Notes: generated from the letters alone by a model not told the origin. Positions 1 to 10,232 are shown, numbered from the stretch's first letter. The stretch is 64,000 nt of DNA from Mycobacterium botniense (GCF_010723305.1 NZ_BLKW01000004.1:1550001-1614000), one strand, 5' to 3'. Translations and numbers: made by a program.

Positions 1-537
1 CACCGGCGTTCCCACCGGGGCGCGGCCCAGGGTGGTCAGCTGCCGGGTGGTGGGGATCAGCGAGACCTCGAACCAGTCTGGGCCCAACCCGGACACGGTC
101 AGCGAGATGCCGTCGACGGTGATCGACCCTTTTTCGACGACGTATCGCGCCAGCGCGGGCGGCAGCTCGATGCGCACCACTTCCCACTCCGGGGACGGGG
201 TGCGGGCCAGGATCGTGCCGGTGCCGTCGATGTGGCCCTGCACGATGTGCCCGCCCAGGCGGCTGTTCAGCGCGACCGCGCGCTCCAGGTTCACCCGGCT
301 GCCGACCCGGATGTCACGTAGGTTGGACCGGTGCAGCGTTTCGGCCATCACGTCGGCGGTGAATTGCCCTCCGGGCAGTACCTCGACAACGGTCAGGCAC
401 ACACCGTTGACCGCGATCGAATCACCGTGACCGGCATCGGCGGTGACCGCGGGACCGCGGATGGTCAGGCGGGCGCAGTCGGCCACGTCATCCCGGCCGG
501 TCACCTCACCCAATTCTTCGACGATTCCGGTGAACAC
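1..537 (-). CDS. ribE: Riboflavin synthase alpha chain (partial, C-terminus off the window)
   Basis: Riboflavin synthase dismutates two 6,7-dimethyl-8-ribityllumazines to riboflavin in the cytosol. The minus strand opens with a GTG at 537 and the family N-terminus [12 protein letters not shown]. The two lumazine-binding repeats follow: [13 protein letters not shown] and NLERA with [11 protein letters not shown] in the first, then [13 protein letters not shown] in the second. 179 codons are visible and the frame is still open at base 1. Family members are about 200 residues, so roughly the last 20 are missing. M. tuberculosis calls this gene ribC (Rv1412). It is divergent from lprG, with 117 bp between the starts that must hold both promoters. 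The ORF reading 32-430 on the other strand is its shadow. Confidence 0.93.
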   Translation of the reverse strand, partial: MFTGIVEELGEVTGRDDVADCARLTIRGPAVTADAGHGDSIAVNGVCLTVVEVLPGGQFTADVMAETLHRSNLRDIRVGSRVNLERAVALNSRLGGHIVQGHIDGTGTILARTPSPEWEVVRIELPPALARYVVEKGSITVDGISLTVSGLGPDWFEVSLIPTTRQLTTLGRAPVGTPV

Positions 538-654
538 CGCACCAGGCTAGTCTCCGGCTGGCCGGAAACCTCGCCCCGATCAGGCCCAGCCGGACGCCGG
601 ACACACACCGCACGTTTTCCGGTCGGGTCACCGGCACCCTCTACGATGCCAGGT

Positions 655-1368
655 ATGCACACGCCCCGCCGACGTGCCGTCGTCCTTGTCGCTTTGGCCG
701 TCCTGAGCGCCACCGCCGCGCTCCTCGCCGGCTGCTCGTCGTCCAAGCCGACCAGCAAGCAGCCGCTCCCCGATGCGGCGACACTGCTGAGGGAATCCAG
801 CCAGACCACCAAGGGCGTCCAGAGCGTGCACGTGGTGCTGTCGACGACCGGCAAGGTTCAGGGGCTGCCCGTCAAAATGCTCACCGGCGACCTCACCACC
901 GCGCCCAGCACCGCCGCCAAGGGCAACGCCAAGGTCGTGGTCGGCGGTTCTGATCTCGACGCCGACTTCGTGGTGTACGACTCGGACCTGTATGCCACCT
1001 TAACCCCGAACAAATGGACTGATCTCGGTCCCGCCGCCGATATCTACGACGTCTCCACGATCTTGAACCCCAACACCGGGCTGGCCAACATCCTGGCCAA
1101 CTTCGCCGATGCCAAGGCCGAAGGCCGCGACATCATCAACGGGCAAGACACCGTGCGCATCAGCGGCAGCGTTCCCGCAGAAGCCGTGAACGCCCTTGCG
1201 CCGCAATTGAAGGTGAACCAGCCGCTGCCTGCCACCGTCTGGATCCAGGAGAACGGCGACCACCAGCTGGTTCAGGCGAAGCTGGATCAAAGTGCGGGTA
1301 ATTCCATCCAGATCACCCTGTCCAACTGGGGGGAGCCCGTGCAGGTGACGAAACCTCCGGCGAGCTAG
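655..1368 (+). CDS. lprG: LprG lipoprotein, triacylated glycolipid carrier
   Basis: LprG is a cell-envelope lipoprotein that binds triacylated lipids (LAM, PIM, triacylglycerol) in a hydrophobic pocket and works with the P55 pump. The 237-residue product has a basic N-terminus, a hydrophobic signal segment and a lipobox ending LLAGC, with the lipidated Cys at residue 27. The body shows family strings such as [39 protein letters not shown] and [14 protein letters not shown] chose ATG 655 because it gives a normal signal peptide. An in-frame ATG at 646 would add three residues, and the longer upstream frame has no signal sequence. The p55 start lies 4 bp past the stop, so the two genes are an operon as in M. 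tuberculosis Rv1411c-Rv1410c. Confidence 0.94.
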   Translation: MHTPRRRAVVLVALAVLSATAALLAGCSSSKPTSKQPLPDAATLLRESSQTTKGVQSVHVVLSTTGKVQGLPVKMLTGDLTTAPSTAAKGNAKVVVGGSDLDADFVVYDSDLYATLTPNKWTDLGPAADIYDVSTILNPNTGLANILANFADAKAEGRDIINGQDTVRISGSVPAEAVNALAPQLKVNQPLPATVWIQENGDHQLVQAKLDQSAGNSIQITLSNWGEPVQVTKPPAS

Positions 1369-1372
1369 GCCA

Positions 1373-2911
1373 ATGCGAGCAGGCCGCAGAGTCGCGATCA
1401 GCGCGGGCAGCCTCGCTGTGCTGCTCGGTGCCCTCGACACCTATGTCGTGGTCACCATCATGCGCGACATCATCACCACCGTGGGCATCCCGATCAACCA
1501 GCTGCAGCGGATCACCCCGATCGTCACCTGGTATCTGCTGGGCTACATCGCCGCCATGCCACTGCTGGGCCGGGCGTCGGACCGGTTCGGCCGCAAACTG
1601 CTGTTGCAGACCAGCCTGGCCATGTTCGCCGTCGGCTCGGTGATCACCGCTCTGGCCACCGATCTGCACATCCTGGTGGTGGGGCGCACCCTTCAGGGTC
1701 TGGCCGCCGGCGCGCTGCTGCCGGTGACCCTGGCGCTGGGCGCCGACTTGTGGGCGGCCCGCAACCGCGCCGGGGTGCTCGGTGGTATCGGCGCCGCCCA
1801 GGAACTGGGCAGCGTGCTGGGCCCGCTGTACGGGATTTTTATCGTCTGGCTGCTGCACCGCTGGCAGGACGTGTTCTGGATCAACGTGCCGCTGGCGCTG
1901 GCCGCGATGGTGATGATCCAGTTCAGCCTGCCATCGCGGGACCGCAGCACCGAACCGGAGCGGATCGACCTGGTCGGTGGGGTGTTGCTGGCGGTCACGC
2001 TGGGCTTGGCGGTCATCGGGCTCTACAACCCCAACCCCAACGGCCGGCAGGCGTTGCCCAGTTACGGGTTGCCGCTGGTGATCGGCGCGCTCGCCGCGGC
2101 CGTAGTGTTCGCGCTGTGGGAACGTTTCGCACGCACCCGGCTCATCGAACCGGCCGGGGTGCACTTCCGACCGTTCCTGGCTGCATTGGGTGCCTCGATC
2201 GCAGCCGGTGCGGCTCTGATGGTGACGCTGGTCGATGTGGAACTGTTCGGTCAGGGCGTGCTGGGCATGGACCAGGACGAGGCGGCCATCCTGCTGCTGC
2301 GTTTTCTCATCGCGTTGCCGGTCGGGGCGCTGCTGGGCGGATGGATCGCCATCCGGGTCGGTGATCGGGCGATGACGTTCGCCGGGCTTCTGATCGCGGC
2401 CGGCGGCTATTGGCTGATCTCGAAGTGGCCGGTCGACCTGCTGTCCTACCGCCACGACGTGTTCGGCGTGGTTTCGCTGCCGGCGATGGATACCGACCTG
2501 GTGATCGCCGGGCTCGGGTTGGGTCTGGTGATCGGCCCGTTGTCGTCGGCAAGTCTGCGGGTGGTGCCGTCGGCGCAGCACGGTATCGCGGCCGCGCTGG
2601 TGGTGGTGGCGCGGATGACCGGCATGCTGGTCGGAGTGGCCGCGTTGAGTGCGTGGGGTTTCTACCGGTTCACCCAGATCGTGGCGGGCCTGACCGCGTC
2701 AGTGCCGCCTAACGCCAGCCTGGCGGTGCGGATAGCCATCCAGGCTCGCTTGTACCGGCAGGCGTTCGCGGACATGTACGGCGAGATCTTCACGGTCACC
2801 GCCCTGGTCTGCGTGGCGGGGGCGCTGTTGGGACTGCTGGTCGCCAGCCGCCGCGTACACGCCGCGGAACCTTCGGTGGACGAGCTGCAGGCCGTCGGGC
2901 CGTCTGCGTAG
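1373..2911 (+). CDS. p55: P55-type MFS multidrug/lipid efflux transporter
   Basis: This is a major facilitator of the 14-helix drug:H+ antiporter type. The 512-residue product is hydrophobic throughout. It has the DHA motif [13 protein letters not shown] in helix 1 (residues about 20-32) and the loop 2-3 motif [10 protein letters not shown] (about 64-73). The partner lipoprotein LprG is immediately upstream with a 4-bp gap, and in M. tuberculosis the pair exports triacylglycerides and affects drug tolerance. The last codons overlap a 19-bp tandem duplication at 2900-2937, so the stop codon context is itself duplicated. A 422-codon open frame on the other strand (1313-2581) is a codon-bias shadow. 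Confidence 0.93.
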   Translation: MRAGRRVAISAGSLAVLLGALDTYVVVTIMRDIITTVGIPINQLQRITPIVTWYLLGYIAAMPLLGRASDRFGRKLLLQTSLAMFAVGSVITALATDLHILVVGRTLQGLAAGALLPVTLALGADLWAARNRAGVLGGIGAAQELGSVLGPLYGIFIVWLLHRWQDVFWINVPLALAAMVMIQFSLPSRDRSTEPERIDLVGGVLLAVTLGLAVIGLYNPNPNGRQALPSYGLPLVIGALAAAVVFALWERFARTRLIEPAGVHFRPFLAALGASIAAGAALMVTLVDVELFGQGVLGMDQDEAAILLLRFLIALPVGALLGGWIAIRVGDRAMTFAGLLIAAGGYWLISKWPVDLLSYRHDVFGVVSLPAMDTDLVIAGLGLGLVIGPLSSASLRVVPSAQHGIAAALVVVARMTGMLVGVAALSAWGFYRFTQIVAGLTASVPPNASLAVRIAIQARLYRQAFADMYGEIFTVTALVCVAGALLGLLVASRRVHAAEPSVDELQAVGPSA

Positions 2912-2937
2912 CGCCGCGCCGTCTGCGTAGCGCCGCC

Positions 2938-3001
2938 GTCGCGAGCGTGCACACAATGCCGCTGTGTGCGGCGTGTCGGTGTGCACACACGCACGCTCGC
3001 G
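2938..3001. repeat. 64-bp dispersed palindromic repeat, copy 1
   Basis: This intergenic element has perfect 10-bp inverted ends, GCGAGCGTGC at 2941-2950 and GCACGCTCGC at 2991-3000. The middle includes GCGGCGTGTC. A second copy of the same length lies at 28251-28314, and by eye 50 of 64 positions agree. Copy 1 sits between the converging p55 and ribD genes, where the hairpin could also act as a bidirectional terminator. The family is unknown to me by name. Confidence 0.75.
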
Positions 3002-3016
3002 CCGCGGGCAGGCGAG

Positions 3017-4036
3017 CTACCGCGGCACCAGGCTCAGCAGCAGATCCGGGCCGACCCGTTCCACCCCGTCGAACCGCCAGCGCAGCGCCCGCGCAATACT
3101 CGGCACCCCGACGTCGTCGACCGCGGTGATGGGCCCACCCAAAAGAATCGGCGCCACATAGGCCAGGATGCGATCGATGGCCCCGGCGCGCAGAAACGCC
3201 CCCGCGAGGGTGGGACCGCCCTCCAGCAGCACATCGGTGCGGTCCGACAGGGCTTTGAGGACTTCGTGCGGATCGTGGGTGCGGATCAGCATGGTGCGCG
3301 AATCGTCGTTGAGCACCTGCGCCTCGGCCGGTATGTCCCGCTTTCCCACCACCACGCGCAGCGGTTGCCGTTCCGCCAGCGAGCCGTCGGGCAGCCGCGC
3401 GGTCAGCGCCGGGTCATCGGCGAGCACTGTGCCGGTACCGACCACGATCGCGTCGGCAGCAGCGCGGCGCCGATGCAGGTCCGCGCGGGCGGCCTCGCTG
3501 GTGATCCACTGGCTGGACCCGTCGGCGGCGGCACTGCGTCCATCGATGCTGGTGGCATACTTCCAGGTCACGTGCGGCAGCCCGGTCTTTTGTTTGTGCA
3601 GCCACTCCCGCAGCGGGCCCGCCGCCACCAGGTCCGCCTGCACGCCGGCGACCACCTGCACGCCCGCGGCCGCCAACCGCGCCGCACCACCGGCGGCGAT
3701 CGGGTTGGGATCGGCGACGGCGTAGACCACGCACGCGACCTCGGCAGCCAGCAAAGCATCCACGCAGGGCGGCGTTCTCCCGTGATGGTTGCACGGCTCG
3801 AGGGTGACCACCGCAGTACCGCCGGCGGCCGAAGCACCGGCCCGGCGCAGCGCCACCACCTCGGCATGCGCGCTGCCGGGCGGACCGGTGCCGCCGACGC
3901 CCACCACGCGGCCGCCGCGGTCGATGATGACCGCCCCGACCGGCGGGTTGGGATAGGTGCCGCCCTTGACCAGGTTCGCCTGCTCGACGGCGAGACGCAT
4001 GGCGGCGTCGTGGCCGATAGCCGCCCGGCTAGTCAT
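3017..4036 (-). CDS. ribD: Bifunctional riboflavin biosynthesis protein RibD (deaminase/reductase)
   Basis: This enzyme carries out the deaminase and reductase steps that turn the GTP-derived pyrimidine into 5-amino-6-ribitylamino-uracil phosphate. The N-terminal deaminase (about residues 1-150) has the zinc motif HAEVVAL and then [12 protein letters not shown], giving the His and two Cys ligands. The C-terminal reductase contains [13 protein letters not shown] and [14 protein letters not shown]. The length, 339 residues, equals what I recall for M. tuberculosis RibG (Rv1409). Its ATG overlaps the rpe stop by 4 bp (ATGA), so it is translationally coupled to rpe in an rsmB-rpe-ribD run. It converges on p55 across the palindromic repeat. 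Confidence 0.95.
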   Translation of the reverse strand: MTSRAAIGHDAAMRLAVEQANLVKGGTYPNPPVGAVIIDRGGRVVGVGGTGPPGSAHAEVVALRRAGASAAGGTAVVTLEPCNHHGRTPPCVDALLAAEVACVVYAVADPNPIAAGGAARLAAAGVQVVAGVQADLVAAGPLREWLHKQKTGLPHVTWKYATSIDGRSAAADGSSQWITSEAARADLHRRRAAADAIVVGTGTVLADDPALTARLPDGSLAERQPLRVVVGKRDIPAEAQVLNDDSRTMLIRTHDPHEVLKALSDRTDVLLEGGPTLAGAFLRAGAIDRILAYVAPILLGGPITAVDDVGVPSIARALRWRFDGVERVGPDLLLSLVPR

Positions 4037-4722
4037 CGATGCAGATGCGCTGACGCGGCGGCGGCGCGCCGGCGCAGCCTTTCCACCGCGGCCGCCGGGT
4101 CGTCGGTGTGGTAGACGGCCGTGCCCGCGACAAAGCAGTCGACCCCGGCCTCGGCCGCTTGCTCGATGGTGTCCTCGTTGATACCGCCATCGATCTCCAC
4201 CAGAATGGTCAGCCCGGTGGCGTCAATGAACCGGCGGGCGGTGCGCACCTTCGTGAGCACCTCAGCGATAAACGCCTGGCCGCCGAACCCGGGGTCGACC
4301 GACATGATCAGCAAGGTGTCGAATTCGCGGAGGATCTCCAGGTAGCGCTCGAGCGGTGTCTGGGGTTTGATGCCCAGCCCCGCCCGGGCGCCCGCGGCGC
4401 GGATATCGCGGGCCACGGCTACCGGGTCGTCGGTGGCCTCGGCGTGGAAAGTCACGTTGTAGGCACCGGCTTCGGCATACCCGGGCGCCCACCGGCCCGG
4501 GTTTTCGATCATCAGATGACAGTCCATCGGCAGGGCAGTGTGGGCGCGCAGGCTCTCCACCACCGGCAGACCGATCGTGAGGTTCGGGACGAAATGACCG
4601 TCCATCACGTCGACATGCAGCCAGTCGGCGCCGTTGACGGCGGCGGCGGCGTCGGCCAGCCGAGCGAAATCAGCCGACAGGATCGACGGGGCGATCAAGG
4701 GCCCGCTGGTGTTGCCTGGCAT
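4033..4722 (-). CDS. rpe: Ribulose-phosphate 3-epimerase
   Basis: Rpe interconverts ribulose-5-phosphate and xylulose-5-phosphate in the pentose phosphate pathway. Its position before ribD also fits supply of ribulose-5-phosphate for riboflavin synthesis. The 229-residue TIM barrel has [15 protein letters not shown] [11 protein letters not shown] near the N-terminus, [16 protein letters not shown] (metal and catalytic Asp), [21 protein letters not shown] (catalytic Asp, phosphate loop) and EIDGGIN. ATG 4722 is the only sensible start. The stop overlaps the ribD start by 4 bp, and rsmB ends 42 bp upstream. Confidence 0.96.
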   Translation of the reverse strand: MPGNTSGPLIAPSILSADFARLADAAAAVNGADWLHVDVMDGHFVPNLTIGLPVVESLRAHTALPMDCHLMIENPGRWAPGYAEAGAYNVTFHAEATDDPVAVARDIRAAGARAGLGIKPQTPLERYLEILREFDTLLIMSVDPGFGGQAFIAEVLTKVRTARRFIDATGLTILVEIDGGINEDTIEQAAEAGVDCFVAGTAVYHTDDPAAAVERLRRRAAAASAHLHR

Positions 4723-4764
4723 GCGTCTGAGCCTACTGAGCGATGCCGCGCGGCGCAGAAGCGC

Positions 4765-6186
4765 TTACCCCGCTGAAGAATCGCGGGCACCTCGACGCCG
4801 CAGCACGGCGGCGAACATCGCGTCGGTCCCGTGCCGGTGCGGCCACAGCTGCACGAAGGGGCCCGCACCGAGCTCACCGACGGGCTCGAATAACGGCCGG
4901 GCGTCCACCGCGCACACCGGGTGCCGGCGCAGTGCGTCGGCAACCACGCCGATAGTCTCGGCCAGGTGCGGCGAGCAGGTCGCGTACAGCACAACACCGC
5001 CGGGACGGGTCAGCGCGATCGCGGCGGCGAGCAGTTCCCGCTGCAATCCGACCAGCGCCGGCAGGTCCGCCGGCTGCCGTCGCCAGCGGGCTTCGGGACG
5101 GCGGCGCAACGCCCCCAGCCCCGTGCACGGCACGTCGACCAGCACCCGGTCGAATCCGGGCTGCAGACCGGTGTGCCGCCCGTCGGCCTGCACCACCTCG
5201 ACCGGCAGCCCGCGGGTGTTCTGCCGCACCAGTGCGGCCCGTGTGGGTGAGGGTTCGACCGCGGTGACGTGCGCTCCGGCGGCGGCGCCCAGCGCCGCCA
5301 CCAGAGCGGTTTTGCCGCCCGGCCCGGCGCAGAGATCGAGCCAGCGTCCGGTGTCGCCGGTTACCGGCGCCAACGTCAGCGCCCGGGCTACCAGCTGGCT
5401 GCCCTCGTCTTGAACCAGGGCGCGCCCGTCGCGCACCGGCGCCAGTTGCCCGGGATCGCCGGCCTGCAGGTACACCGCAAACGGCGAGTAGCGGCCGAGC
5501 GTGCCGTGCACCGCATCGGCCAATTCGGCCGCGGTCAACGCTCCGGGACGGGCCGCCAAATGCACCTGCGGCCGCTCGTCGTCGCTGGCCAGCACGGCGT
5601 CGAGCTCGCCGGCGGCCGCGCCCAACGCGTCCGCGAACGCCTGGGCGATCCAGCGGGGGTGGGCATGAACGAAGGCGGTGTGCCCGATCGGGTCACTCAC
5701 CGGGTCGGGCGCTAACTGGGCTACCCATGAGCTCTCGTCTCGGGTGCTGATACTGCGCAATACAGCGTTCACAAAACCAGCTCTGGCCGAATCAAACTCG
5801 AGTGCAGCCTGTTCGACGGTGGTCGACACCGCGGCATGCGCGTCCACGCGGGTGCGCAGCAGCTGGTAGGCGCCCAGCCGCAGCAGGTCCAGCAGCACGG
5901 GGTCGATAGCTTGCGGTGTCCGGCCGGCCGCGGCCGCGATGATCGCGTCGAGCAGGCCGCGGGTACGGCAGGTGCCGTAGGTCAGCTCAGTGGCGAAGGC
6001 GGCGTCACGGCCGGTGATGCCGCGCTCGCGCAGCAGCGCCGGCAGCGCCAGGTTCGGGTACGCGTCGCGTTCCGTGACCGCCCGCAGCACGTCGAACGCG
6101 GCGCGCCGCGCCGGATCCAGTGGGCGGCGCCGGAGTGTGGCGCGGCGGGGTGACCGGGCGCCCGGGGGCTTACCGGACGCCGTCAC
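4765..6186 (-). CDS. rsmB: 16S rRNA (cytosine-C5) methyltransferase RsmB/Fmu
   Basis: This enzyme adds a methyl group from SAM to a cytosine of 16S rRNA. An N-terminal NusB-like RNA-binding domain ([12 protein letters not shown] to [21 protein letters not shown]) is followed by a Rossmann methyltransferase domain. That domain has [14 protein letters not shown] (SAM motif I), the catalytic-loop Cys in [18 protein letters not shown] and the second Cys in YATCSPHL. I placed the start at GTG 6186, which overlaps the fmt stop (GTGA) and gives 473 residues. The frame stays open to 6306, but the extra residues are only an alternate reading of the fmt 3' end. The gene is coupled to fmt, a usual fmt-rsmB arrangement. 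Confidence 0.94.
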   Translation of the reverse strand: MTASGKPPGARSPRRATLRRRPLDPARRAAFDVLRAVTERDAYPNLALPALLRERGITGRDAAFATELTYGTCRTRGLLDAIIAAAAGRTPQAIDPVLLDLLRLGAYQLLRTRVDAHAAVSTTVEQAALEFDSARAGFVNAVLRSISTRDESSWVAQLAPDPVSDPIGHTAFVHAHPRWIAQAFADALGAAAGELDAVLASDDERPQVHLAARPGALTAAELADAVHGTLGRYSPFAVYLQAGDPGQLAPVRDGRALVQDEGSQLVARALTLAPVTGDTGRWLDLCAGPGGKTALVAALGAAAGAHVTAVEPSPTRAALVRQNTRGLPVEVVQADGRHTGLQPGFDRVLVDVPCTGLGALRRRPEARWRRQPADLPALVGLQRELLAAAIALTRPGGVVLYATCSPHLAETIGVVADALRRHPVCAVDARPLFEPVGELGAGPFVQLWPHRHGTDAMFAAVLRRRGARDSSAG

Positions 6187-7121
6187 GACGCCCGGTCGGT
6201 CGAGGCCAGCCGGGCGCCGCGGGCCCAGTCGACGGCGTTCATGAACTTCTTTCCGGGTGGCTGAACTTGGCCCAGCCGCACCGGATCTGAGCCGGTGCCG
6301 ATCCACACAGCGTGCCGCCCGACAGAGATCTCACCGGGTGACAATGGTGTTGGCGTGTGCGTGTCGATGCACACCGGCCCAAGCTTGATCCGCAGGCCGC
6401 CGATCAGTGTCCAGGCGCCGGGGCTGGGCGTGACGGCGCGGATTCGCCGCTCGACGACCTGGGCGGGCAGGTCCCAGCGGACGCGGGCCTGTTCCACGGT
6501 GATCTTGGGCGCGAAGCTGATCCCCTCGGCGGGTTGGGGCACCGGTGTGAGTGTCCCGTCAGCGATGCCGTCGAGGGTGGCGACCAGCAGCCTGGCCCCT
6601 GAAACCGCGAGCCGCTGCAGCAGATCGCCCGCCGTGTCGGTGGGACCGATCGGCTCGGTGACGACACCGTAGACCGGTCCGGAATCCAGACCCGAGTCGA
6701 TCTGAAACGTGGTCGCCCCGGTCACGGTATCGCCCGCGGCTATCGCCGCCTGCACGGGAGCGGCGCCCCGCCAGGCCGGCAGCACGGAGAAATGCAGATT
6801 GATCCAGCCGTGTCGGGGTACCGCCAGTAACTCGTCGCCAAGCAGCGCGCCATAGGCCACCACCGCGCAGCAATCCGGTGCCAGCTGCGCGAGTTCCGCG
6901 ACGAACTGTGCCGAGTTGGGTTGCGACGGCCGCAGCAGCGGAATACCGTGCTCGAGCGCCAGCCGCGCCACCGGCGAAGGCTGCGGTCTGCCGCGGCGGC
7001 CCGAGGCGGCATCCGGTCGCGTGAGCACCGCGATCACCTCATGGCGCTCCGAGCCGATGAGGCAGCGCAACGCGGGCAGCGCGGGTTCGGGCGTGCCGGC
7101 GAAGACGAGGCGCACGGGCAC
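6183..7121 (-). CDS. fmt: Methionyl-tRNA formyltransferase
   Basis: Fmt transfers a formyl group from 10-formyl-tetrahydrofolate to initiator Met-tRNA. The 312-residue product starts [21 protein letters not shown] from GTG 7121. It has the formyl-folate site [20 protein letters not shown], equivalent to the family HxSLLPxxRG loop, and then [18 protein letters not shown]. The C-terminal anticodon-stem domain follows from about residue 205. It is the first gene of a fmt-rsmB-rpe-ribD run on the minus strand with 4-bp overlaps at two of the junctions. A MarR gene ends 31 bp upstream and may share the transcript. Confidence 0.95.
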   Translation of the reverse strand: MPVRLVFAGTPEPALPALRCLIGSERHEVIAVLTRPDAASGRRGRPQPSPVARLALEHGIPLLRPSQPNSAQFVAELAQLAPDCCAVVAYGALLGDELLAVPRHGWINLHFSVLPAWRGAAPVQAAIAAGDTVTGATTFQIDSGLDSGPVYGVVTEPIGPTDTAGDLLQRLAVSGARLLVATLDGIADGTLTPVPQPAEGISFAPKITVEQARVRWDLPAQVVERRIRAVTPSPGAWTLIGGLRIKLGPVCIDTHTPTPLSPGEISVGRHAVWIGTGSDPVRLGQVQPPGKKFMNAVDWARGARLASTDRAS

Positions 7122-7151
7122 AGTCTAGGAAGACCATGCCGCGCCGCCGGG

Positions 7152-7658
7152 CTAGAAGACCTCGAGCTGCGCGGCCGGCTCGCCGCCGGCGGCGGTAAAC
7201 GCCATCAGCGCGCGCACCAGCCCGTGGCGTTCCGCCGGCGGCATCTTCTGCACAATGCGGGCGATTTCGGCACGGCGGTGGGCGGTGACCTGGCGGACGA
7301 CCTCTCGTCCCCGCGGGGTCAGCGCCGCCAGCAGCTCGCGCCGTGATCTCGGGTGGGGCCGCCGGTCGATCAGTCCGGCGCTGACGAGCCGGTCCACCAT
7401 CCGGCCGGTGGCCGAGGGCTGGACGTCCAGCAGACCGGCCAGCGTGGCCAAATTGACCGGGCCTCGATTCGACAAGATCACCAAGGTCCGGAATTGCGGG
7501 ATGGTGATGGTCTCGTCGACCAGTGCGATCGAGCGGGCCGAGATGGCCACCAGCAGCCGCGATGCTGTCAGCAGCGCGTCGGTGATCGCATCGACAGACT
7601 CATCAACGGCCGTCACGTCATCGGCGGGCATCGTGCTCCCAACAGTCGGGGCGGTCAT
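7152..7658 (-). CDS. MarR-family transcriptional regulator (Rv1404-like)
   Basis: This is a 168-residue winged-helix regulator. The MarR core is clear: ISARSIALVDETITIPQFRTLVIL (dimer helix into the wHTH), LATLAGLLDVQPSATGRMVDRLVSAGLIDRR (recognition helix) and PHPRSRRELLAALTPRGREVV (wing). It diverges from a SAM-dependent methyltransferase at 7824. The same head-to-head arrangement exists in M. tuberculosis, where Rv1404 represses the neighbouring methyltransferase genes and responds to acid. By analogy it should repress the 7824 gene and itself. ATG 7658 was taken as start. An internal ATG at MPADDV is also possible. The ligand is unknown. Confidence 0.88.
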   Translation of the reverse strand: MTAPTVGSTMPADDVTAVDESVDAITDALLTASRLLVAISARSIALVDETITIPQFRTLVILSNRGPVNLATLAGLLDVQPSATGRMVDRLVSAGLIDRRPHPRSRRELLAALTPRGREVVRQVTAHRRAEIARIVQKMPPAERHGLVRALMAFTAAGGEPAAQLEVF

Positions 7659-7823
7659 CGTCGCCCGGGCTTGCCGGCCAGGATTTTAGCAACCGACCAT
7701 CATCGTCGACACAAACGATTGCTTGATAATACTATTGCATATAGCATGATTTGTCGGGGTGTATATCCTGCGGCCGACGGCGGTGCCGGAGTAGCCCCCC
7801 TCAGAAAGACCCTCTGAAAGGTT
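7659..7823. promoter_or_regulatory. Divergent promoter/operator region, MarR gene and methyltransferase
   Basis: The 165 bp between the two divergent starts has an AT-rich core at about 7709-7770 in an otherwise GC-rich surrounding. It includes CTAT (7732-7735) and ATAG (7741-7744) around TGCAT, a small dyad, and TATATC at 7762-7767 as a possible -10 for the rightward gene. A MarR dimer would be expected to bind here. The exact operator is a guess. Confidence 0.4.
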
Positions 7824-8645
7824 GTGATGAACAGCAACACCTCGATGACCAGCGCAGCGGCCACCACACACCAGGCGATGTGGGCCCTGGGCGATTACGC
7901 CCGCATGGCCGAGGACGTGATGGCCCCCCTGGGACCGGTACTGGTCAGTGCCACCGGCATCGGCCCGGGCCAGCGGGTGCTCGACGTGGCCGCGGGATCC
8001 GGCAATATCTCCATCCCTGCCGCCCTGACGGGCGCGACGGTTGTGTGCACCGATCTGACACCCGAACTACTGCGCCGCGCACACCACAGAGCCGAACAGC
8101 GCGGGGTGACGCTGCAGTGCCGGACCGCTGATGCCCAGGCTTTGCCGTTCGCCGACGGCGAGTTCGACGCCGTGCTGTCGGCGATCGGGGTGATGTTCGC
8201 GCCAGACCATCAGCGCGCAGCCGGCGAGCTGCTGCGGGTCTGTCGGCCCGGCGGCACGATCGGTGTGATCAGCTGGACACCGGAGGGTTTCTTCGGCCAG
8301 ATGCTCGCCACGCTCCGGCCGTATCGGCCGACCCTGACGCCCGGTGTGCCCCCGGCGGCGCTGTGGGGGCGCGCAGACTATGTGCGTGGACTGCTGGGCG
8401 AGAGGGCCGGCGATATCCGCGCGGTCCGGGGCATGCTGCACGTTCACCGATTCGATACCGCCGGGGAAGTCCACGCCTATTTCAAGCGTCACTACGGCCC
8501 GACGATCAACGCTTATCGCACGATCGGCGACAACCCGCTGCTGGCCGCCACGCTGGACGCCCAGCTCACCGAACTCGCGCACCGCTACATGACACCTACC
8601 GGGATGGAGTGGGAGTACCTGCTGGTCACCGCCCGCAGGCGGTAA
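7824..8645 (+). CDS. Class I SAM-dependent methyltransferase (Rv1405c-like)
   Basis: This 273-residue Rossmann methyltransferase resembles the UbiE/Methyltransf_11 group. SAM motif I is VLDVAAGSGNISIPAA (about residues 53-68), and motif II acidic residues are in VVCTDLTPELL. Later come FDAVLSAIGVMFAPDHQRAAGELLRVCRPGGTIG and a substrate-cap C-terminus. The substrate is unknown. GTG 7824 and ATG 7827 are adjacent possible starts, preceded by GAAAGG. It is divergent from the MarR gene, the arrangement of the acid-responsive Rv1404/Rv1405c pair. A strong hairpin lies 35 bp past the stop. Confidence 0.85.
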   Translation: MMNSNTSMTSAAATTHQAMWALGDYARMAEDVMAPLGPVLVSATGIGPGQRVLDVAAGSGNISIPAALTGATVVCTDLTPELLRRAHHRAEQRGVTLQCRTADAQALPFADGEFDAVLSAIGVMFAPDHQRAAGELLRVCRPGGTIGVISWTPEGFFGQMLATLRPYRPTLTPGVPPAALWGRADYVRGLLGERAGDIRAVRGMLHVHRFDTAGEVHAYFKRHYGPTINAYRTIGDNPLLAATLDAQLTELAHRYMTPTGMEWEYLLVTARRR

Positions 8646-8679
8646 GCCCAACGATTCGTGACACCATCCCGGCCGCAAT

Positions 8680-8719
8680 GAGGGCCCGCCGCGGGTGCGC
8701 ACGACGGCGACGGGCCCTC
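8680..8719 (+). terminator. Candidate intrinsic terminator after the methyltransferase gene
   Basis: A perfect 9-bp inverted repeat, GAGGGCCCG at 8680-8688 and CGGGCCCTC at 8711-8719, has a 22-nt loop. No T-tract follows, as is common for mycobacterial hairpins. It lies between two same-strand genes, so it would insulate narK from the methyltransferase. Confidence 0.45.
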
Positions 8720-8834
8720 GCACACCGGTCCGGCGAGCAGGTGTTTCACCGTGCGGCGGTCATTGCCCGACACGTTCGCCACATCGGCAACCCTGACGAA
8801 CCCCACGAGTAGCCCTGAGGAAAGATGACGGGGC

Positions 8835-10232
8835 ATGGTCCGCTCGCATCGCATCATCGACTGGGATCCCGAAGACCGTGCAGCCTGGGAGGCCGGCAAC
8901 CGTGCCGTCGCACGCCGTAATCTGCTCTGGATCGTGGCCTGTGATCACGTGGCCTTCGGCGTCTGGACGTTGTGGCCGGTGATGGCGCTGTTTATGCCCA
9001 GGCAGGTGTACGGTTTCTCGGCAGCCGACAAGTTCCTGCTCGGCGCGACCGCCGCCCTGGTCGCCGCCGTGCTGCGCATTCCGTATTCGTTGGGCATCGC
9101 CACACTCGGCGGGCGCACCTGGACAATGCTGTCGACTGCGGTGCTGTTGGTCCCCACCGCCGCCACCATCTGGTTGATGGCCCATCCCGGCTTGCCGCTG
9201 TGGCCCTACCTGGCATGCGCAGCGCTGACCGGGCTGGGCGGCGCCAACTACGCCGCGTCGATGACCAACACCAACGCGTTCTACCCGCACCGGCTCAAGG
9301 GTTCGGCGCTGGGGTTCAACGCCGGGGTCGGAAATCTCGGGGTGCCCACGATCCAGGTGGTAGGGCTGGTGGTGATCGCCGTCGCCGGCCCCCATCAGCC
9401 GTATTGGGTGTGCGGGCTTTACCTGGTGCTGCTGACGGTCGTCACGATCGGGGCAGCCCGTTACCTGAACAATCTCGACCACGCCACCTACGCGGTACGC
9501 GACCTGCGCTTAAGCCTGTCCGAAAGCGATGCCTGGCTGCTGGCGCTGCTGTACGTCGGCACCTTCGGATCGTGGATCGGATTCTCCTTTGCGTTCGGCC
9601 AGGTGCTGCAGATCAACTTCATCGCCGCCGGCCAAAGCCACGGGCAGGCCGCCTTGCACGCGGCCGAGTTCGCGTTCGTCGGGCCGATGCTGGGGTCGCT
9701 GTCCCGCATTTACGGTGGCCGGCTGGCCGACCGGCACGGCGGCAACCGCGTCACCTTAGTGGTGTTCGTCCTCATGGTGCTGACCGCCGGGCTGCTGGTC
9801 GGCCTCAGCGCGGGGAACAACCGGGTGTCCGGCGCTGCCACGGCCGTCACCCTGACCGGCTACATCGGCAGCTTTATCGTGTTGTTCATCCTGGCCGGAC
9901 TGGGCAACGGATCGGTGTACAAGATGATCCCGTCGGTCTTCGAAGCCCGCAGTTACCTGCTCGCGGTCGATGAGGCCGAACGCCGCCGCTGGTCGCAGGC
10001 CACGTCCGGGGCCGTGATCGGGTTCGTTGCGGCGTTCGGCGCGCTCGGCGGTGTGGCGATCAATCTGGCGCTGCGACAGTCGTATTCGACCACCGGCACC
10101 CCGACGTCGGCCTACCTGATTTTTCTGTTCTTCTACGTTTTCGCCGCGGTCCTGACCTGGGCAAGGTATGTGCGCCGGCCCACCGCGCCACCGCTGAAAA
10201 CCGGCGCCGGACGCGCGACCCTGCCCGAATAA
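8835..10232 (+). CDS. NarK-family nitrate/nitrite transporter (NarK3-like)
   Basis: This is a 465-residue major facilitator of the nitrate/nitrite porter family. It begins with the mycobacterial NarK N-terminus DWDPEDRAAWEAGNRAVARRNL and shows the nitrate signature glycines in GLGGANYAASMTNTNAFYP (about residues 132-150) and FILAGLGNGSVYKMIPSVFEARS (about 350-372). Twelve membrane segments are expected. The product reads closest to M. tuberculosis NarK3 (Rv0261c) from memory. No nitrate or nitrite reductase gene is nearby, so it may serve uptake or export for enzymes encoded elsewhere. It converges on priA with a 35-bp gap. I remember a second methyltransferase (Rv1403c) at this place in H37Rv, so the locus differs here. 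Confidence 0.88.
   Translation: MVRSHRIIDWDPEDRAAWEAGNRAVARRNLLWIVACDHVAFGVWTLWPVMALFMPRQVYGFSAADKFLLGATAALVAAVLRIPYSLGIATLGGRTWTMLSTAVLLVPTAATIWLMAHPGLPLWPYLACAALTGLGGANYAASMTNTNAFYPHRLKGSALGFNAGVGNLGVPTIQVVGLVVIAVAGPHQPYWVCGLYLVLLTVVTIGAARYLNNLDHATYAVRDLRLSLSESDAWLLALLYVGTFGSWIGFSFAFGQVLQINFIAAGQSHGQAALHAAEFAFVGPMLGSLSRIYGGRLADRHGGNRVTLVVFVLMVLTAGLLVGLSAGNNRVSGAATAVTLTGYIGSFIVLFILAGLGNGSVYKMIPSVFEARSYLLAVDEAERRRWSQATSGAVIGFVAAFGALGGVAINLALRQSYSTTGTPTSAYLIFLFFYVFAAVLTWARYVRRPTAPPLKTGAGRATLPE

Noticed and set aside
1313..2581. 422-codon minus-strand open frame opposite p55
   Set aside because: The composition (His, Arg, Gln, Gly-rich, no conserved motif) is the usual shadow of a GC-rich coding strand. 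p55 on the other strand is clearly real.
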